Positions 30,369 to 40,867 of a stretch of 64,000 bases of DNA are shown here, piece by piece. The stretch is from Buttiauxella gaviniae. GTDB taxonomy: Bacteria > Pseudomonadota > Gammaproteobacteria > Enterobacterales > Enterobacteriaceae. The stretch is from the NCBI RefSeq assembly GCF_040786275.1, contig NZ_JBFMVT010000002.1:3534001-3598000 (forward strand). The letters are read 5' to 3'. A program made the position numbers and the translations under genes. Position 1 is the stretch's first letter. Every line of letters starts with the position of its first letter. Under the pieces are notes generated by a model that did not search any database, was not told the DNA's origin, and worked only from the letters and a program-made list of their open reading frames with translations.

Positions 30369-31247
30369 ATGACTTCACGTAAAGGTATTATTCTAGCCGG
30401 TGGTTCTGGCACTCGCTTGTATCCGGTAACAATGGCGGTTAGTAAACAGCTGCTGCCGATTTATGATAAGCCAATGATTTATTACCCACTTAGCACTCTG
30501 ATGCTGGCGGGTATTCGTGATATTTTGATTATCAGTACTCCTCAGGATACGCCACGTTTTGAACAGTTGCTTGGCGACGGTTCCCAATGGGGGCTGAATC
30601 TGCAATATAAAGTGCAGGAAAGTCCAGATGGCCTGGCGCAGGCATTCATTATTGGCGAAGAGTTTATTGGTAATGATGATTGCGCATTGGTGCTTGGTGA
30701 CAACATTTTCTATGGTCACGATCTACAAAAACAACTGGAAAATGCGGTTGCTAAAGAATCTGGAGCAACGGTATTTGCTTATCATGTTCATGATCCCGAG
30801 CGTTACGGTGTGGTTGAATTTGATAAAGAAGGTAAGGCTATTTCTCTTGAAGAAAAACCGCTGGAGCCAAAAAGCAATTATGCTGTAACGGGCCTATATT
30901 TTTACGATAACAGTGTAGTAGAAATGGCGAAAAGCCTCAAACCATCACCACGTGGTGAATTAGAAATTACCGATATCAACCGTATCTATATGGAACAGGG
31001 GCGCATGTCCGTGGCTATGATGGGGCGCGGATATGCATGGCTTGATACCGGTACACACCAAAGTCTGATTGAAGCGAGTAACTTTATTCAGACCATTGAG
31101 CTTCGTCAAGGTTTAAAAGTTGCTTGTCCCGAAGAGATTGCTTTCCGTAAAGGATTTATTGATGCGGAGCAGGTTAAAAAATTGGCTGCACCGTTAGTGA
31201 AGAATGATTATGGTCAGTATTTGTTAAAAATGGTTAAAGGCCTCTAA
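30369..31247 (+). CDS. rmlA: Glucose-1-phosphate thymidylyltransferase
   Basis: 292 aa, standard. The nucleotidyltransferase signature is [25 protein letters not shown] at residues 6-30, with the metal-binding [11 protein letters not shown] near 110 and sugar-binding [20 protein letters not shown] near 160. It makes dTDP-glucose from glucose-1-phosphate and dTTP, the first committed step to rhamnose. It lies 2 bp ahead of rmlC. Also called rfbA. Confidence 0.97.
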   Translation: MTSRKGIILAGGSGTRLYPVTMAVSKQLLPIYDKPMIYYPLSTLMLAGIRDILIISTPQDTPRFEQLLGDGSQWGLNLQYKVQESPDGLAQAFIIGEEFIGNDDCALVLGDNIFYGHDLQKQLENAVAKESGATVFAYHVHDPERYGVVEFDKEGKAISLEEKPLEPKSNYAVTGLYFYDNSVVEMAKSLKPSPRGELEITDINRIYMEQGRMSVAMMGRGYAWLDTGTHQSLIEASNFIQTIELRQGLKVACPEEIAFRKGFIDAEQVKKLAAPLVKNDYGQYLLKMVKGL

Positions 31248-31249
31248 AG

Positions 31250-31804
31250 ATGAATATCATAAAAACAGAAATTCCAGATGTGTTAATTTTTGAGCCTAAA
31301 GTTTTTGGTGATGAACGTGGTTTTTTCATGGAGAGTTACAACCAGAAAGTTTTCGAAGAGGCGATAGGTCGCAAAGTTGATTTTGTGCAGGATAATCATT
31401 CGAAATCTTCTAAAGGTGTTTTGCGAGGTTTGCATTATCAATTACCGCCATATGTTCAAGGTAAACTTGTACGTTGTGTTGCAGGTGAAGTTTTTGATGT
31501 TGCAGTAGATATTCGAAAAAACTCTCCGACATTTGGAAAATGGGTAGGGGTTTTTTTATCAAGCGAAAATAAAAAACAGTTATGGATACCTGAGGGTTTT
31601 GCCCATGGTTTTCTTGCATTGAGTGATGGAGTTGAGTTCTTATATAAAGCGACTAACTTTTATCAACCTAAATACGAACGATGTTTCAAGTGGGATAGTA
31701 ATTTATTGGGTATTAAATGGCCAACCGTAGAAGGTGTGACTATTTCAGAAAAAGATAATAACGGTGAAGAATTTTACTTTATTAATAATGTGAATTTAGA
31801 ATGA
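31250..31804 (+). CDS. rmlC: dTDP-4-dehydrorhamnose 3,5-epimerase
   Basis: 184 aa, a cupin-fold epimerase of normal length. Visible motifs are the N-terminal FEPKVFGDERGFFMESYN, then FVQDNHSKSSKGVLRGLHYQ with the catalytic histidine, and WIPEGFAHGFLALSDG. Base composition is already more AT-rich than rmlBDA, marking the border to the variable cassette. The stop overlaps wzx by 4 bp. Also called rfbC. Confidence 0.96.
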   Translation: MNIIKTEIPDVLIFEPKVFGDERGFFMESYNQKVFEEAIGRKVDFVQDNHSKSSKGVLRGLHYQLPPYVQGKLVRCVAGEVFDVAVDIRKNSPTFGKWVGVFLSSENKKQLWIPEGFAHGFLALSDGVEFLYKATNFYQPKYERCFKWDSNLLGIKWPTVEGVTISEKDNNGEEFYFINNVNLE

Positions 31805-33015
31805 TAAATAAAAAAAATCATATCTATGGTCTACTGAATAATTTAGTTAACCTAATTGCTCCTATTGCTGTTCTACCTTTTGTTATAAATCATACGGGTA
31901 TAAATAATTATGGGACTTTCGTTCAAGTAAATATTATTTACGCCCTAACAACAGCAGTACTCTTCACTTCTCTGACAGGATATTTTATTAAGGAGTTTGT
32001 TACTAATGAAAAACAAATTGGGATCATATTTTTATTACAGATGATTTTCGCGCTCGTATCAGGCATTGCTTTTCTCTTCTATCTATTAATAACTAAAACC
32101 TATTCTGACTCTTTTATTTTTTTATTGGCCATTATATCTAATTCGGTTAATTTTGAATGGTTTTTTCATGCTAAAGGAATGCAAAAAGAACTATTTTTCC
32201 GAACCCTTATAATTCGGATTTTATTTCTTTCCGCAGTGTTTTTAATAATCCCAATTTATCAAAGTATACACATTTATATTGTAATTTATTCTTTAGTTAT
32301 TATTTTGGCAAATATTTTAACTTTCATTGTAGTAATAAAAAAAATAACTCTTCATACTCTTCTCTCGAGTATTTCAGATGCTCGCAATCTAAAAAAAATC
32401 AGAACCATAATATGGGACGCCAAGTACTTTATGCTGACACCGGCAGTAGGGTCTATCTATCAGTATGGTGATCAAATCCTAGTCAGTTTTTTGTTCGGAA
32501 ATGCTCAATTAGTTTTTGTCAATTTAGCAAAACAAATAATTGGAGCTTCGGTTATGGTTTCAGGAACATTATGTCGTGTCGAACAGAAGAATATAATAGC
32601 AGTGAATGGTAATGAGAGGTTAAAAAGAATTAAAAAAACCTTTTCATATTATAGCCTCTATCTTTTAACCTGTTTCATAGGAATTAACTCTATCTTACCT
32701 ATAATGCTTAATTTTCTTATAGCTGATACAAAGAGCTTAGCATTTTGGTATTATATTTTAATATCTTTCGTTTTTGTAATTACATCAGTTAGTATATTCA
32801 TAGACTATCTTATCGGTGTGTCATATCGCCGAGAATTCCTTACTTTGAAATCGAATATAATTTGTGCGATTATTGTAACATCACTCAATCTTACATTCTT
32901 AAAGCATTTCGGAGCTTATTTCTCCTTATTTTCACTAACAATAGGTGAAGCCATAGTAGTCACTTTACTACTTTTCTTTCACAGGAAAGCTTTCGGTCGC
33001 GAGAAAATAATTTAA
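31801..33015 (+). CDS. wzx: O-antigen flippase (Wzx)
   Basis: 404 aa and strongly hydrophobic, with about 10-12 predicted membrane segments spread over the whole length. The N-terminus (INKKNHIYGLLNNLVNLIAPIAVLPFVINHTGINNYGTFVQ) is typical of the Wzx branch of the MOP transporter superfamily. It is predicted to flip the undecaprenyl-linked O-unit. It is AT-rich and has no close relation to WzxC in this window. Assignment is by topology, N-terminal motif and position directly after rmlC; exact serotype specificity is unknown. Confidence 0.85.
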   Translation: MINKKNHIYGLLNNLVNLIAPIAVLPFVINHTGINNYGTFVQVNIIYALTTAVLFTSLTGYFIKEFVTNEKQIGIIFLLQMIFALVSGIAFLFYLLITKTYSDSFIFLLAIISNSVNFEWFFHAKGMQKELFFRTLIIRILFLSAVFLIIPIYQSIHIYIVIYSLVIILANILTFIVVIKKITLHTLLSSISDARNLKKIRTIIWDAKYFMLTPAVGSIYQYGDQILVSFLFGNAQLVFVNLAKQIIGASVMVSGTLCRVEQKNIIAVNGNERLKRIKKTFSYYSLYLLTCFIGINSILPIMLNFLIADTKSLAFWYYILISFVFVITSVSIFIDYLIGVSYRREFLTLKSNIICAIIVTSLNLTFLKHFGAYFSLFSLTIGEAIVVTLLLFFHRKAFGREKII

Positions 33016-34347
33016 ATGGAAAGTATTTATTTATACATCAATGTGATTTTGCTTTTCTTAATATGTGTAATATATTTATTCCTACTCAAAAGCACGAGAG
33101 CGCCTCGATTATTTATTTTTTACCTTTTATGTTTTGTATTATTTAATGAATCACATATTATTCTAACAGTGTTATCTGATTTCAAATTTGGAAATTCATC
33201 ATGGTTTTTTTTAGGGGGATTTTCGGATGAAATAAAATTTCAAATGGTGAATTCTTTAAATAGTTATATCATTGGTATGATTCTATCGATGTGTTTATTT
33301 TCATCTCTAAGGTATAAGCCTTATAGATATATGAAAAATGCAAAATTTGTAAAAAAAATCTCATTAATCATTTATATTATTTCGATACCTTTTGTCCTTA
33401 AATATTTGATTGCGTTATTTTTATTAATTCGAAGTAATGGTTTCTATGCAATATATGAATTGGGAGGTGTGAGTGGTAGTGGAATACTAGATGTAATGTT
33501 CATTGCGTTATATTCATTATTAATAAATTCCGAGAAGAAAATCAGAATTTCTATTTTAATAGTTTTAAGTTCGCTCATTTACATTGTTATTGGTTTAAGA
33601 TTAGAATTTATTTTCAAAATATTTCCGGTTGTATTTTATTTTGTATGCTTACGATATCAACCAAGGAGGATGTTCACCAAAAAAGTCGGCTGGATATTCT
33701 TATCTGTCTTTGTGCTAATTTATATTATGCAATATTCAGTAAATAGTAGAAATAATGACGTTACTGGTGATGCGGAACAAAGTTTTGTTTATAATTTTTT
33801 AAGCCAGCAGGGTGTAAGCATCAATGTATTAGGCATGGCTATAAAAGAAGAAAAAAATACGTTGCTACAACCTACAGTTATCCTGGCTCCAATTATTGAA
33901 CCTATTAAAGTTTACATTGATAAAATAGTTAATAATAATATCCAAATAGGTAATTCGTCCCAATATGCAGAGTCATCCTTATCGTTATCTCATAAATTAA
34001 GCTATATTGAAGATCGTGATGCTTATTTAAAGGGGTATGGTGTAGGTGGTTCTGCAATTGCTGAATTGTATTTGCTTGGTGGGACTCTTGGTTGCTTCAT
34101 AGGTGGTTTCTTTACATTCATTTTTATTTTAATAATCGAAAGAATAGCAACTATGAATTTATTCTTTACTCTTTTCGCAATGGGGGCTTCTGCAAAGATG
34201 ATCTATTCTCCACGTGGAGAGTATCTTTCATTCCTTTCGTTGGATCGAGCGACATTACTATTAGTTTTTATATCAATTATAGTATTATTATTAAAAAATC
34301 TATCTATCCCAAAAAGATTTCATGATGGAAAAAATAATGAAACATAA
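33016..34347 (+). CDS. wzy: O-antigen polymerase (Wzy)
   Basis: 443 aa, highly hydrophobic, with about 11-12 predicted membrane segments and a large loop at about residues 240-345 (NSRNNDVTGDAEQSFVYNFLSQQG onwards). The loop ends near GYGVGGSAIAELYLLGGTLGCFIGG, the kind of segment seen in Wzy proteins. Wzy sequences are poorly conserved, so the call rests on topology and position between wzx and the glycosyltransferases. It abuts wzx with no gap, and its last 26 bp overlap the next gene. Confidence 0.8.
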   Translation: MESIYLYINVILLFLICVIYLFLLKSTRAPRLFIFYLLCFVLFNESHIILTVLSDFKFGNSSWFFLGGFSDEIKFQMVNSLNSYIIGMILSMCLFSSLRYKPYRYMKNAKFVKKISLIIYIISIPFVLKYLIALFLLIRSNGFYAIYELGGVSGSGILDVMFIALYSLLINSEKKIRISILIVLSSLIYIVIGLRLEFIFKIFPVVFYFVCLRYQPRRMFTKKVGWIFLSVFVLIYIMQYSVNSRNNDVTGDAEQSFVYNFLSQQGVSINVLGMAIKEEKNTLLQPTVILAPIIEPIKVYIDKIVNNNIQIGNSSQYAESSLSLSHKLSYIEDRDAYLKGYGVGGSAIAELYLLGGTLGCFIGGFFTFIFILIIERIATMNLFFTLFAMGASAKMIYSPRGEYLSFLSLDRATLLLVFISIIVLLLKNLSIPKRFHDGKNNET

Positions 34348-35131
34348 AGTTAGTGTTATTATCCCTTTGTATAATCAGGGGCAATATATTGATGAAACAT
34401 TAAATTCTGCTCTATCCCAATCTTATGCAAATATAGAAGTTATTGTTGTTAATGATGGCAGTACCGATAAGTACACTATTAATAAAATAAAAGAGCTGGA
34501 GCTTGCTGGTATAAATATTCTGCATAAAAGTAATGGTGGGCTAGCTTCTGCAAGAAATGCTGGTATTGAAAAAGCAACAGGTAAGTATATAGTGGCTTTG
34601 GACTCTGATGATGTAATAGATAAAGACTATATTGGTAAATTAGTTAAAGTGCTAGACCAGTCGGATGCAAAAATTGCTTATAGCCGTGCTCTACTATTTG
34701 GCGCTAGAAGTGGTCTATGGATGTTGCCTAATTATTCAATAAAAAGAATGTTACATGGAAATATTATTTATTGTTCAGCAATGTATCATCGTTCTGACTG
34801 GGTGCTAAATCACGGATATGACGAAAAAATTAAAGATGGATTAGAGGATTGGGAGTTCTGGTTATCAATTATCGAAAGAGGAGGATCGGTTGTAAGAGTA
34901 AAAGAAGCATTATTTTACTATCGTATTAGAAAGAACTCCATGCTGCGAAGTTTAGATTTTAGTAAGAAAAAAGCTGTGGTTGAATATATTTTTAAAAAAC
35001 ACCAATCTTTTTTTAAAGAAAATAATATAAAACAAGATTCAATATATATACAAGAAGAAAGTAGTATTATATATAGGATAATTAATAAGATTGTGTCTGT
35101 ATTTCTCGGATATGTATATGCAAAGTATTGA
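34322..35131 (+). CDS. O-antigen glycosyltransferase, GT2 family
   Basis: 269 aa if started at ATG 34322; ATG 34325 or 34337 (MKHKVSVIIPLYN) are equally possible and would shorten the wzy overlap. GT2 motifs are VSVIIPLYNQGQYIDETLNSALSQ, VIVVNDGSTD near residue 42, and ALDSDDVIDKDYI near 95, the DXD-like metal site. EDWEFWLSIIERGG near 180 is the acceptor-side ED motif. Donor and linkage are not predictable. The gene is AT-rich and belongs to the imported cassette. Confidence 0.85.
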   Translation: MMEKIMKHKVSVIIPLYNQGQYIDETLNSALSQSYANIEVIVVNDGSTDKYTINKIKELELAGINILHKSNGGLASARNAGIEKATGKYIVALDSDDVIDKDYIGKLVKVLDQSDAKIAYSRALLFGARSGLWMLPNYSIKRMLHGNIIYCSAMYHRSDWVLNHGYDEKIKDGLEDWEFWLSIIERGGSVVRVKEALFYYRIRKNSMLRSLDFSKKKAVVEYIFKKHQSFFKENNIKQDSIYIQEESSIIYRIINKIVSVFLGYVYAKY

Positions 35132-36071
35132 TAATCAGAATAAAATTACTATAGCAGTAGTTATGGCTACCTATAATGGGGCGCAATTTATCGCTCAACA
35201 ATTAGATAGTATTTTAAAGCAAAAAATAGATGATTTTTATATAAATATATATATTAGTGACGACTCATCAATAGATGACACATGGGGAATTATTAGTGCT
35301 TATGAATCCAGTTGTTCTAATATAAAAATCGTTCTCAATGAATCTGATCATGGCCCTGCCAATAATTTCATAAATGCATTACGTCTAACAAATGATGAGC
35401 AGTATTATATCTTTGCTGACCAAGATGATGTTTGGTTTGATACTAAGGTGGCATGTTTATATAGAGCCGCCGAACAAAAAATGGATAATTACAAACCTGG
35501 ATTAGTATATTGTAATGCAGAGGTGAATGATAAAACTCTTTCTAAATGTCATAAAAATTTATATGAAAGCAATTATAAACAAGTCAACAACTTTAATGAT
35601 TTACTTTTTATGAACGGAGGTGTGCAAGGTGCCTCTATGATTATTAATAAAAAAATGAAACTTGAAATACTCAGTTATCGATCATATATATATATGCATG
35701 ATCAGTTGGCTACTTACTTAGGAGTATTGCATAACAATATATTCTATATACCCAATGTATTAATGAACTATCGGCAGCATGATAATAATGTAATTGGTAG
35801 CAATGTTGGCTTTATTAATAAGTTTAAAAAGTTAATAACTACTCCATTGCTAAATGAAAAAAGTTGTCAATTTATTTTTGGTTTTTGCAAGACCTATTCT
35901 AATTTAATCCCTGACAGGGATTTTATAAAATTGAAACTTGTTTCTAATATAGAAAACAGCGGAAGAAAATTACTATTTATGGCTATATATAATGATATAA
36001 AAATAAACGGTAGTCGTATGCAACTCATCATTAAAATTTTCCTTAAAACCCTATTTTTTAAGGTGAATTAA
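35112..36071 (+). CDS. O-antigen glycosyltransferase, rhamnosyltransferase-like GT2
   Basis: 319 aa from ATG 35112 (or 317 from ATG 35118); the longer frame opens with TTG at 35091 deep in the previous gene. Motifs are IAVVMATYNGAQFIAQQLDSILKQ, ISDDSSIDDTW, and YIFADQDDVWFDTKV. The ADQDDVW motif is typical of alpha-rhamnosyltransferases of O-antigen clusters, which fits the rml genes upstream. That specificity is inference. The start overlaps the upstream gene by about 14-20 bp. Confidence 0.83.
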   Translation: MYMQSIDNQNKITIAVVMATYNGAQFIAQQLDSILKQKIDDFYINIYISDDSSIDDTWGIISAYESSCSNIKIVLNESDHGPANNFINALRLTNDEQYYIFADQDDVWFDTKVACLYRAAEQKMDNYKPGLVYCNAEVNDKTLSKCHKNLYESNYKQVNNFNDLLFMNGGVQGASMIINKKMKLEILSYRSYIYMHDQLATYLGVLHNNIFYIPNVLMNYRQHDNNVIGSNVGFINKFKKLITTPLLNEKSCQFIFGFCKTYSNLIPDRDFIKLKLVSNIENSGRKLLFMAIYNDIKINGSRMQLIIKIFLKTLFFKVN

Positions 36072-36083
36072 AGGACATATAAT

Positions 36084-37154
36084 ATGCGAATAGCCTATAT
36101 TACCCCTTCCTTGATGAAGTGCGGACCGAATGTTGTATTATATAATGTGATATTTAATCAATCTCCAGCAGCGCTTTCTCAGTCGAGAATATATTATTTT
36201 TCTGACAGTGAAGATGATTTTTTTAAAGATATTGGTATACAAAAAATTAAAGTTTCTTCTCTGAGATTGCTTGCAAAAGAGTTAATTCGATGTGATATCG
36301 TGCATTCAAATGGTTTGAGACCTGATATTGCCTGTACTTTATTGAAGATAAGGCTCTGGTTTAGTGGAAAAAAAATTAAAACGATTACTACAATTCACAA
36401 CTATGTTTTCAAAGACTTGTTTTACTCTTATGGGCTATTGTCTTCCATAATATTTGGCTCCATCTGGTGTCTGTCATGGCTTTTTTTTAACAAGGCTGTT
36501 GTCCTGAGTGAACATGCAAAGAAATATTATTGGTTCTTGCCGGAGAAATATAAAACTACTATCCCTAATGGTGTGACTGTAAACTATAAGGAAAATCCGA
36601 ATTCATCACTAAGGCTTTCTTTAGGGGTTCCCTCAAGTGCTATTTTGATCGGTAGTTGTGCAAATTTAACAGCTAGAAAGGGATTGGACATAGTAATAAA
36701 AGGTCTCAAGAGTGCCAGTAATGTACATTTTGTTATTGCTGGTGAGGGGAAGGAAAAAGCATCCCTTCTAAAACTCGTGCAATCATATGATTTGATGGAT
36801 AAAGTTCATTTCATACCCTATGTAAGTGAACCTCTAAAATTTATAGCCCAGCTCGATATTTTTATGATGCCATCAAGATCAGAAGGTTTCGGCTTGACTA
36901 TTATTGAAGCCGCGCAACTTAACGTCCCTGTTATAACGTCAGACATTCCTATTTTTAAAGAGTTATTTAGAGATATGGTTATAATGTTTGATTTAAATAA
37001 AGCTGAATCCTTATATGATGAAATTGTTTATGTTTATAATAATAAAGAGACTTTGAGCATGCAGGCTAAAAAAATTGCCTTAGAGAAATACAATTCAGAA
37101 ACTATGACTGCAAGCTATCTTGCATTATATAAAGTCGTAAATAATGGTGAGTGA
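36084..37154 (+). CDS. O-antigen glycosyltransferase, GT4 family
   Basis: 356 aa with a GT-B fold. The N-terminal MRIAYITPSLMKCGPNVVLYNVIF has the glycine-poor GT4 opening, and VHSNGLRPDIACTLL follows. The C-terminal domain shows IPNGVTVNYKENP (about 160), GSCANLTARKGLDIVIKGLK (about 190) and the EX7E region MPSRSEGFGLTIIEAAQLNVPVITSDIP (about 262-290). It is a retaining cytoplasmic transferase of unknown donor. ATG 36084 is preceded by AAAGGACAT. It overlaps the next gene by 11 bp. Confidence 0.85.
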   Translation: MRIAYITPSLMKCGPNVVLYNVIFNQSPAALSQSRIYYFSDSEDDFFKDIGIQKIKVSSLRLLAKELIRCDIVHSNGLRPDIACTLLKIRLWFSGKKIKTITTIHNYVFKDLFYSYGLLSSIIFGSIWCLSWLFFNKAVVLSEHAKKYYWFLPEKYKTTIPNGVTVNYKENPNSSLRLSLGVPSSAILIGSCANLTARKGLDIVIKGLKSASNVHFVIAGEGKEKASLLKLVQSYDLMDKVHFIPYVSEPLKFIAQLDIFMMPSRSEGFGLTIIEAAQLNVPVITSDIPIFKELFRDMVIMFDLNKAESLYDEIVYVYNNKETLSMQAKKIALEKYNSETMTASYLALYKVVNNGE

Positions 37155-37974
37155 AGTGAATTTCTCGGTATTAATGTCTCTCTACAATAAAGAATTACCG
37201 CAATACTTAAATGAATGTTTATTAAGTTTACATTCGCAAACTTTAAAAGCTGATGAGGTGGTTATTGTATTTGATGGACATGTGGGATATGAACTTGAAA
37301 ATATAGTTAATAACTGGATGCATCAATTACCTATCAAAATTGTTAAATTAGAGACATCAGTTGGGTTAGGGCAAGCCTTAAACGCAGGTCTAAAAGAATG
37401 TACGTATGATATTATTTGCAGAATGGACACTGACGATATTTGCGCTATTGAGCGTTTTAGTACTCAGATTTCCTTTCTGAATAGTCATCCCGATATCTAT
37501 CTGATGGGATCAAATGTTGTGGAGTTTATGGATTCTAGAACAATTAAAGGTAATATAAAAGAAGTTCCATCAGATTATAAGGAAATACTTAAATTTGCAA
37601 AAACTAGAAATCCTTTTAATCATATGACAGTCGTATTTAATAAAAATGTCGTCCAAGAAGTCGGTGGTTATAAACACCATTTATATATGGAAGATTATAA
37701 TTTATGGCTTCGTATTTTAGCTAAAGGATATAAGGCATATAACTTTTCTGAACCTTTAGTTTTCGCAAGGGCAGGGAGCAACATGGTTAAAAGACGACAT
37801 GGTTATAATTATTTACTCAGTGAACTAAAATTGGCCAAGCTAAAAATTAAACTGGGTATACAGACCAAGATTGCGGCTTACTGGATCTTTATTTTAAGGG
37901 GGGGGCCGCGTATTATGCCTTTATCTTTCTTAGGGATTATTTACGGATTATTAAGAAAAAAGACTGGTAGGTAA
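37144..37974 (+). CDS. O-antigen glycosyltransferase, AmsE-like GT2
   Basis: 276 aa. The opening FSVLMSLYNKELPQYLNECLLSLHSQTLKADEVVIVFDG resembles the AmsE/WfgS-type GT2 enzymes, and the metal site region is ICRMDTDDICAIERF near residue 98. MEDYNLWLRILAKG near 180 is the ED-type acceptor motif. Donor sugar cannot be deduced. It is the last gene of the AT-rich cassette, followed by the decayed H-repeat element. With three other transferases and a WecA-type start, a five-sugar repeat would be a simple reading. Confidence 0.83.
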   Translation: MVSEVNFSVLMSLYNKELPQYLNECLLSLHSQTLKADEVVIVFDGHVGYELENIVNNWMHQLPIKIVKLETSVGLGQALNAGLKECTYDIICRMDTDDICAIERFSTQISFLNSHPDIYLMGSNVVEFMDSRTIKGNIKEVPSDYKEILKFAKTRNPFNHMTVVFNKNVVQEVGGYKHHLYMEDYNLWLRILAKGYKAYNFSEPLVFARAGSNMVKRRHGYNYLLSELKLAKLKIKLGIQTKIAAYWIFILRGGPRIMPLSFLGIIYGLLRKKTGR

Positions 37975-38120
37975 GACAGAGAAAGGTCATCAGAATTATG
38001 CTTTTCGTATAAATAAAATTGCATTTTTGATTAAAAATCACACGATTTACTGCTCATAAAAACTACTCTTCTACTATCAATTATCATCAACTATCTCCTG
38101 ATAAATAAAGGAGATAACCG

Positions 38121-39250
38121 ATGGAACTGGAAAAATTAATGATGCACATATTCCTGATTACAGACAACCATGGAAAGTCACACATGAATTATCGGATATT
38201 CTTCTTCTGACGATCTGTGCTGTTATTTCTGGTGCTGAAGGTTAGGAAGATGTCCAGGATTTTGGCGAAACCCATCTTGATTTTCTGAAAACAGTATGGT
38301 GACTTTGAACACGGTATTCCCGTACATGATACCATCGCCCGTGTAGTTTCGTGTAAAAGCCCTAATAAATTTCATGAATGCTTTATTAACTGGATGCGTG
38401 ACTGCCATAGTTCAGAAGATGGAAGCGTTATTGCTATTGATGGTAAAACGCTTCGTGGATCTTATGATAAAAGTCGCAGGCGTGGTGCAATCCATGTTAT
38501 CAGTGCGTTTTGTGCAACGGAGGGAGTTGTCCTTGGTCAATTAAAAAAAGCTGAGAAAAGCAACGAAATTACAGCCATTCCGGGTTTGATTAACTTGTTG
38601 GATATCAAAGGAAAAATCATCACTACTGATGCAATAGGCTGCCAGAAAGATATAGCTGAAAAAATTGTTTCACAGGACGGTGATTATTTATTTGCAGTTA
38701 AGGGAAATCAGGGGCGATTACACAAGGCGTTTGAAGAAAAATTCCCGCTAAAAGAACTGAATAATCCAAAGTATGATAGTTACGCAATAAATGAAAAAGA
38801 CATGGGCTTGAAGAAACCCGCTTGCATATTGTGAGTGATGTTCCTGATGGTTTGATTGATTTTACCTTTGAATGGAAAGGGTTAAAGAAATTATGTGTGG
38901 CAGTATCTTTTCGTGAAGAAATAGCTGCACAGATGAAAGAACCAGAAATATACGTTCGTTATTATATAAGTTCAGCGGATTTAAGTGCAGAGAAGTTTGC
39001 AAGATCAATAAGGGAGCACTGGCACATTGAAAACCGCTTGCACTGGTGCCTAGATGCGGTGATGAACGAAGATGATTGTCGAATAAGAAGAGGGAACGCC
39101 GTTGAATTATTTTCAGGCATAAGACATATAGTGGTGAATATTCTTCGACAGGAGAACGTATTCAAGGCGGGATTGCGTCGCAAGATGAGAAAAGCGGCGA
39201 TGGACAACAACTATCTGGCTACAGTCCTTGCAGACTGCGGGTTTTCGTAA
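38121..39250 (+). pseudogene. Decayed H-repeat (ISAs1-family) transposase
   Basis: The sequence can be followed against the H-repeat-associated protein of Rhs elements (about 378 aa). It starts MELEKLM at 38121 but is broken by a frameshift near 38150, a TAG at 38243-38245 (Trp codon in the intact form, GAEGW), a one-base insertion near 38287 in LKQYGD, and a frameshift near 38805 before RLHIVSDVP. Intact stretches include [20 protein letters not shown] with the first catalytic Asp, and [22 protein letters not shown] with the last Glu. It cannot make active transposase. H-repeat remnants between the last O-antigen gene and gnd are common and may have helped cassette exchange. Confidence 0.9.
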
Positions 39251-39395
39251 TCTTGCCCTGGTAGGGGGGGCGTAATCTTACCCTAGCTTTGATCATGAAG
39301 TTGACTCTACCTTCATGAATGAACCTGAGTTAACATCTAAGCCACATTTCAAGCCGCACATATATCGCGGTGACCAAACCTGACAGGAGTATGTA

Positions 39396-40805
39396 ATGTC
39401 CAAGCAACAAATCGGCGTCGTCGGCATGGCCGTAATGGGGCGCAACCTGGCGCTTAACATCGAAAGCCGTGGCTATTCCGTTTCAGTGTTCAACCGTTCA
39501 GGCGATAAAACTGAAGAGGTTATCGTAGAGAACCCGGGCAAGAAGCTGGTTCCTTACTATACAGTGCAAGATTTTGTGGAATCCCTTGAAACTCCTCGTC
39601 GTATTTTATTGATGGTTAAGGCAGGCGAAGCTACAGACAAAACCATTGACTCTCTGAAACCATATCTTGAGAAAGGCGATATCCTGATTGATGGGGGTAA
39701 CACCTTCTTCTTGGATACCATTCGTCGCAACCGTGAACTATCTGCTGAAGGCTTTAATTTCATCGGTACTGGTGTTTCTGGTGGCGAAGAAGGGGCTCTG
39801 AAAGGCCCATCAATTATGCCTGGCGGTCAAAAAGAAGCTTACGAATTGGTTGCTCCAATCTTGAAGCAGATCGCTGCCGTTGCTGAAGATGGCGAACCAT
39901 GCGTGACTTATATTGGTGCTGATGGTGCTGGTCACTATGTGAAGATGGTTCACAACGGCATCGAATACGGTGATATGCAGTTGATCGCAGAAGCGTACTC
40001 ACTGCTGAAAGGCGGCCTGAATCTGACCAATGAAGAACTGGCAGAAACCTTCACCGACTGGAACAAAGGTGAGCTGAATAGCTACCTTATCGACATCACC
40101 AAAGACATCTTCACTAAGAAAGATGAAGACGGTAAATATCTGGTTGATGTGATTCTTGATGAAGCGGCTAACAAAGGTACTGGCAAGTGGACCAGCCAGA
40201 GCTCATTGGATCTCGGTGAACCGCTGTCTTTGATCACTGAGTCAGTGTTCGCACGTTATATCTCCTCTCTCAAGGAACAACGTGTTGCCGCATCTAAAGT
40301 GCTAAGTGGCCCACAGGCTAAGCCATTTGCGGGTGATAAAACTGAGTTTGCTGAGAAAGTTCGTCGAGCATTGTATCTGGGTAAGATTGTTTCTTATGCG
40401 CAGGGCTTCTCCCAGTTGCGTGCGGCATCTGAAGAGAATAACTGGGATCTGAACTACGGTGAGATTGCTAAGATCTTCCGCGCTGGCTGCATCATCCGCG
40501 CTCAGTTCCTGCAGAAAATCACTGATGCGTATGCTGAAAACCCAGCTATTGCAAACTTGTTGCTGGCTCCATACTTCAAGCAAATTGCTGATGAGTACCA
40601 ACAAGCGCTGCGTGACGTTGTTTCTTACGCGGTACAAAATGGTATCCCAACGCCGACTTTCTCTGCTGCTATCTCTTACTACGACAGCTACCGTTCAGCG
40701 GTTCTGCCTGCCAACCTGATTCAGGCGCAGCGCGACTACTTTGGGGCGCACACTTATAAGCGTACTGACAAAGAAGGTGTATTCCACACCGAGTGGCTCG
40801 AATAA
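39396..40805 (+). CDS. gnd: 6-phosphogluconate dehydrogenase
   Basis: 469 aa, normal length, with GACAGGAGTATGTA before the ATG. NADP-binding [23 protein letters not shown] at the N-terminus is followed by substrate motifs [21 protein letters not shown] (about 128) and the catalytic Lys in [20 protein letters not shown] (about 183). It oxidatively decarboxylates 6-phosphogluconate in the pentose phosphate pathway. gnd is the conserved 3' border of O-antigen loci. The next gene is wzz, not ugd. A possible internal or codon-level regulation of gnd was not assessed. Confidence 0.97.
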   Translation: MSKQQIGVVGMAVMGRNLALNIESRGYSVSVFNRSGDKTEEVIVENPGKKLVPYYTVQDFVESLETPRRILLMVKAGEATDKTIDSLKPYLEKGDILIDGGNTFFLDTIRRNRELSAEGFNFIGTGVSGGEEGALKGPSIMPGGQKEAYELVAPILKQIAAVAEDGEPCVTYIGADGAGHYVKMVHNGIEYGDMQLIAEAYSLLKGGLNLTNEELAETFTDWNKGELNSYLIDITKDIFTKKDEDGKYLVDVILDEAANKGTGKWTSQSSLDLGEPLSLITESVFARYISSLKEQRVAASKVLSGPQAKPFAGDKTEFAEKVRRALYLGKIVSYAQGFSQLRAASEENNWDLNYGEIAKIFRAGCIIRAQFLQKITDAYAENPAIANLLLAPYFKQIADEYQQALRDVVSYAVQNGIPTPTFSAAISYYDSYRSAVLPANLIQAQRDYFGAHTYKRTDKEGVFHTEWLE

Positions 40806-40840
40806 GTTTTCCAAGTGATATTTTAGAGTAATAATTATAC

Positions 40841-40867
40841 GACCCTCTTATGAGGGTCTTTTTTTGG
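40841..40867 (+). terminator. Rho-independent terminator of gnd
   Basis: GACCCTC and GAGGGTC form a 7-bp stem around TTAT, followed at once by seven T. It lies 36 bp after the gnd stop. The remaining 200 bp to wzz show no gene. Confidence 0.9.

Noticed and set aside
39251-39395. gnd promoter TTGACT at 39301
   Set aside because: No -10 hexamer with acceptable spacing was found (TAACAT lies 24 bp away), so no promoter is listed.
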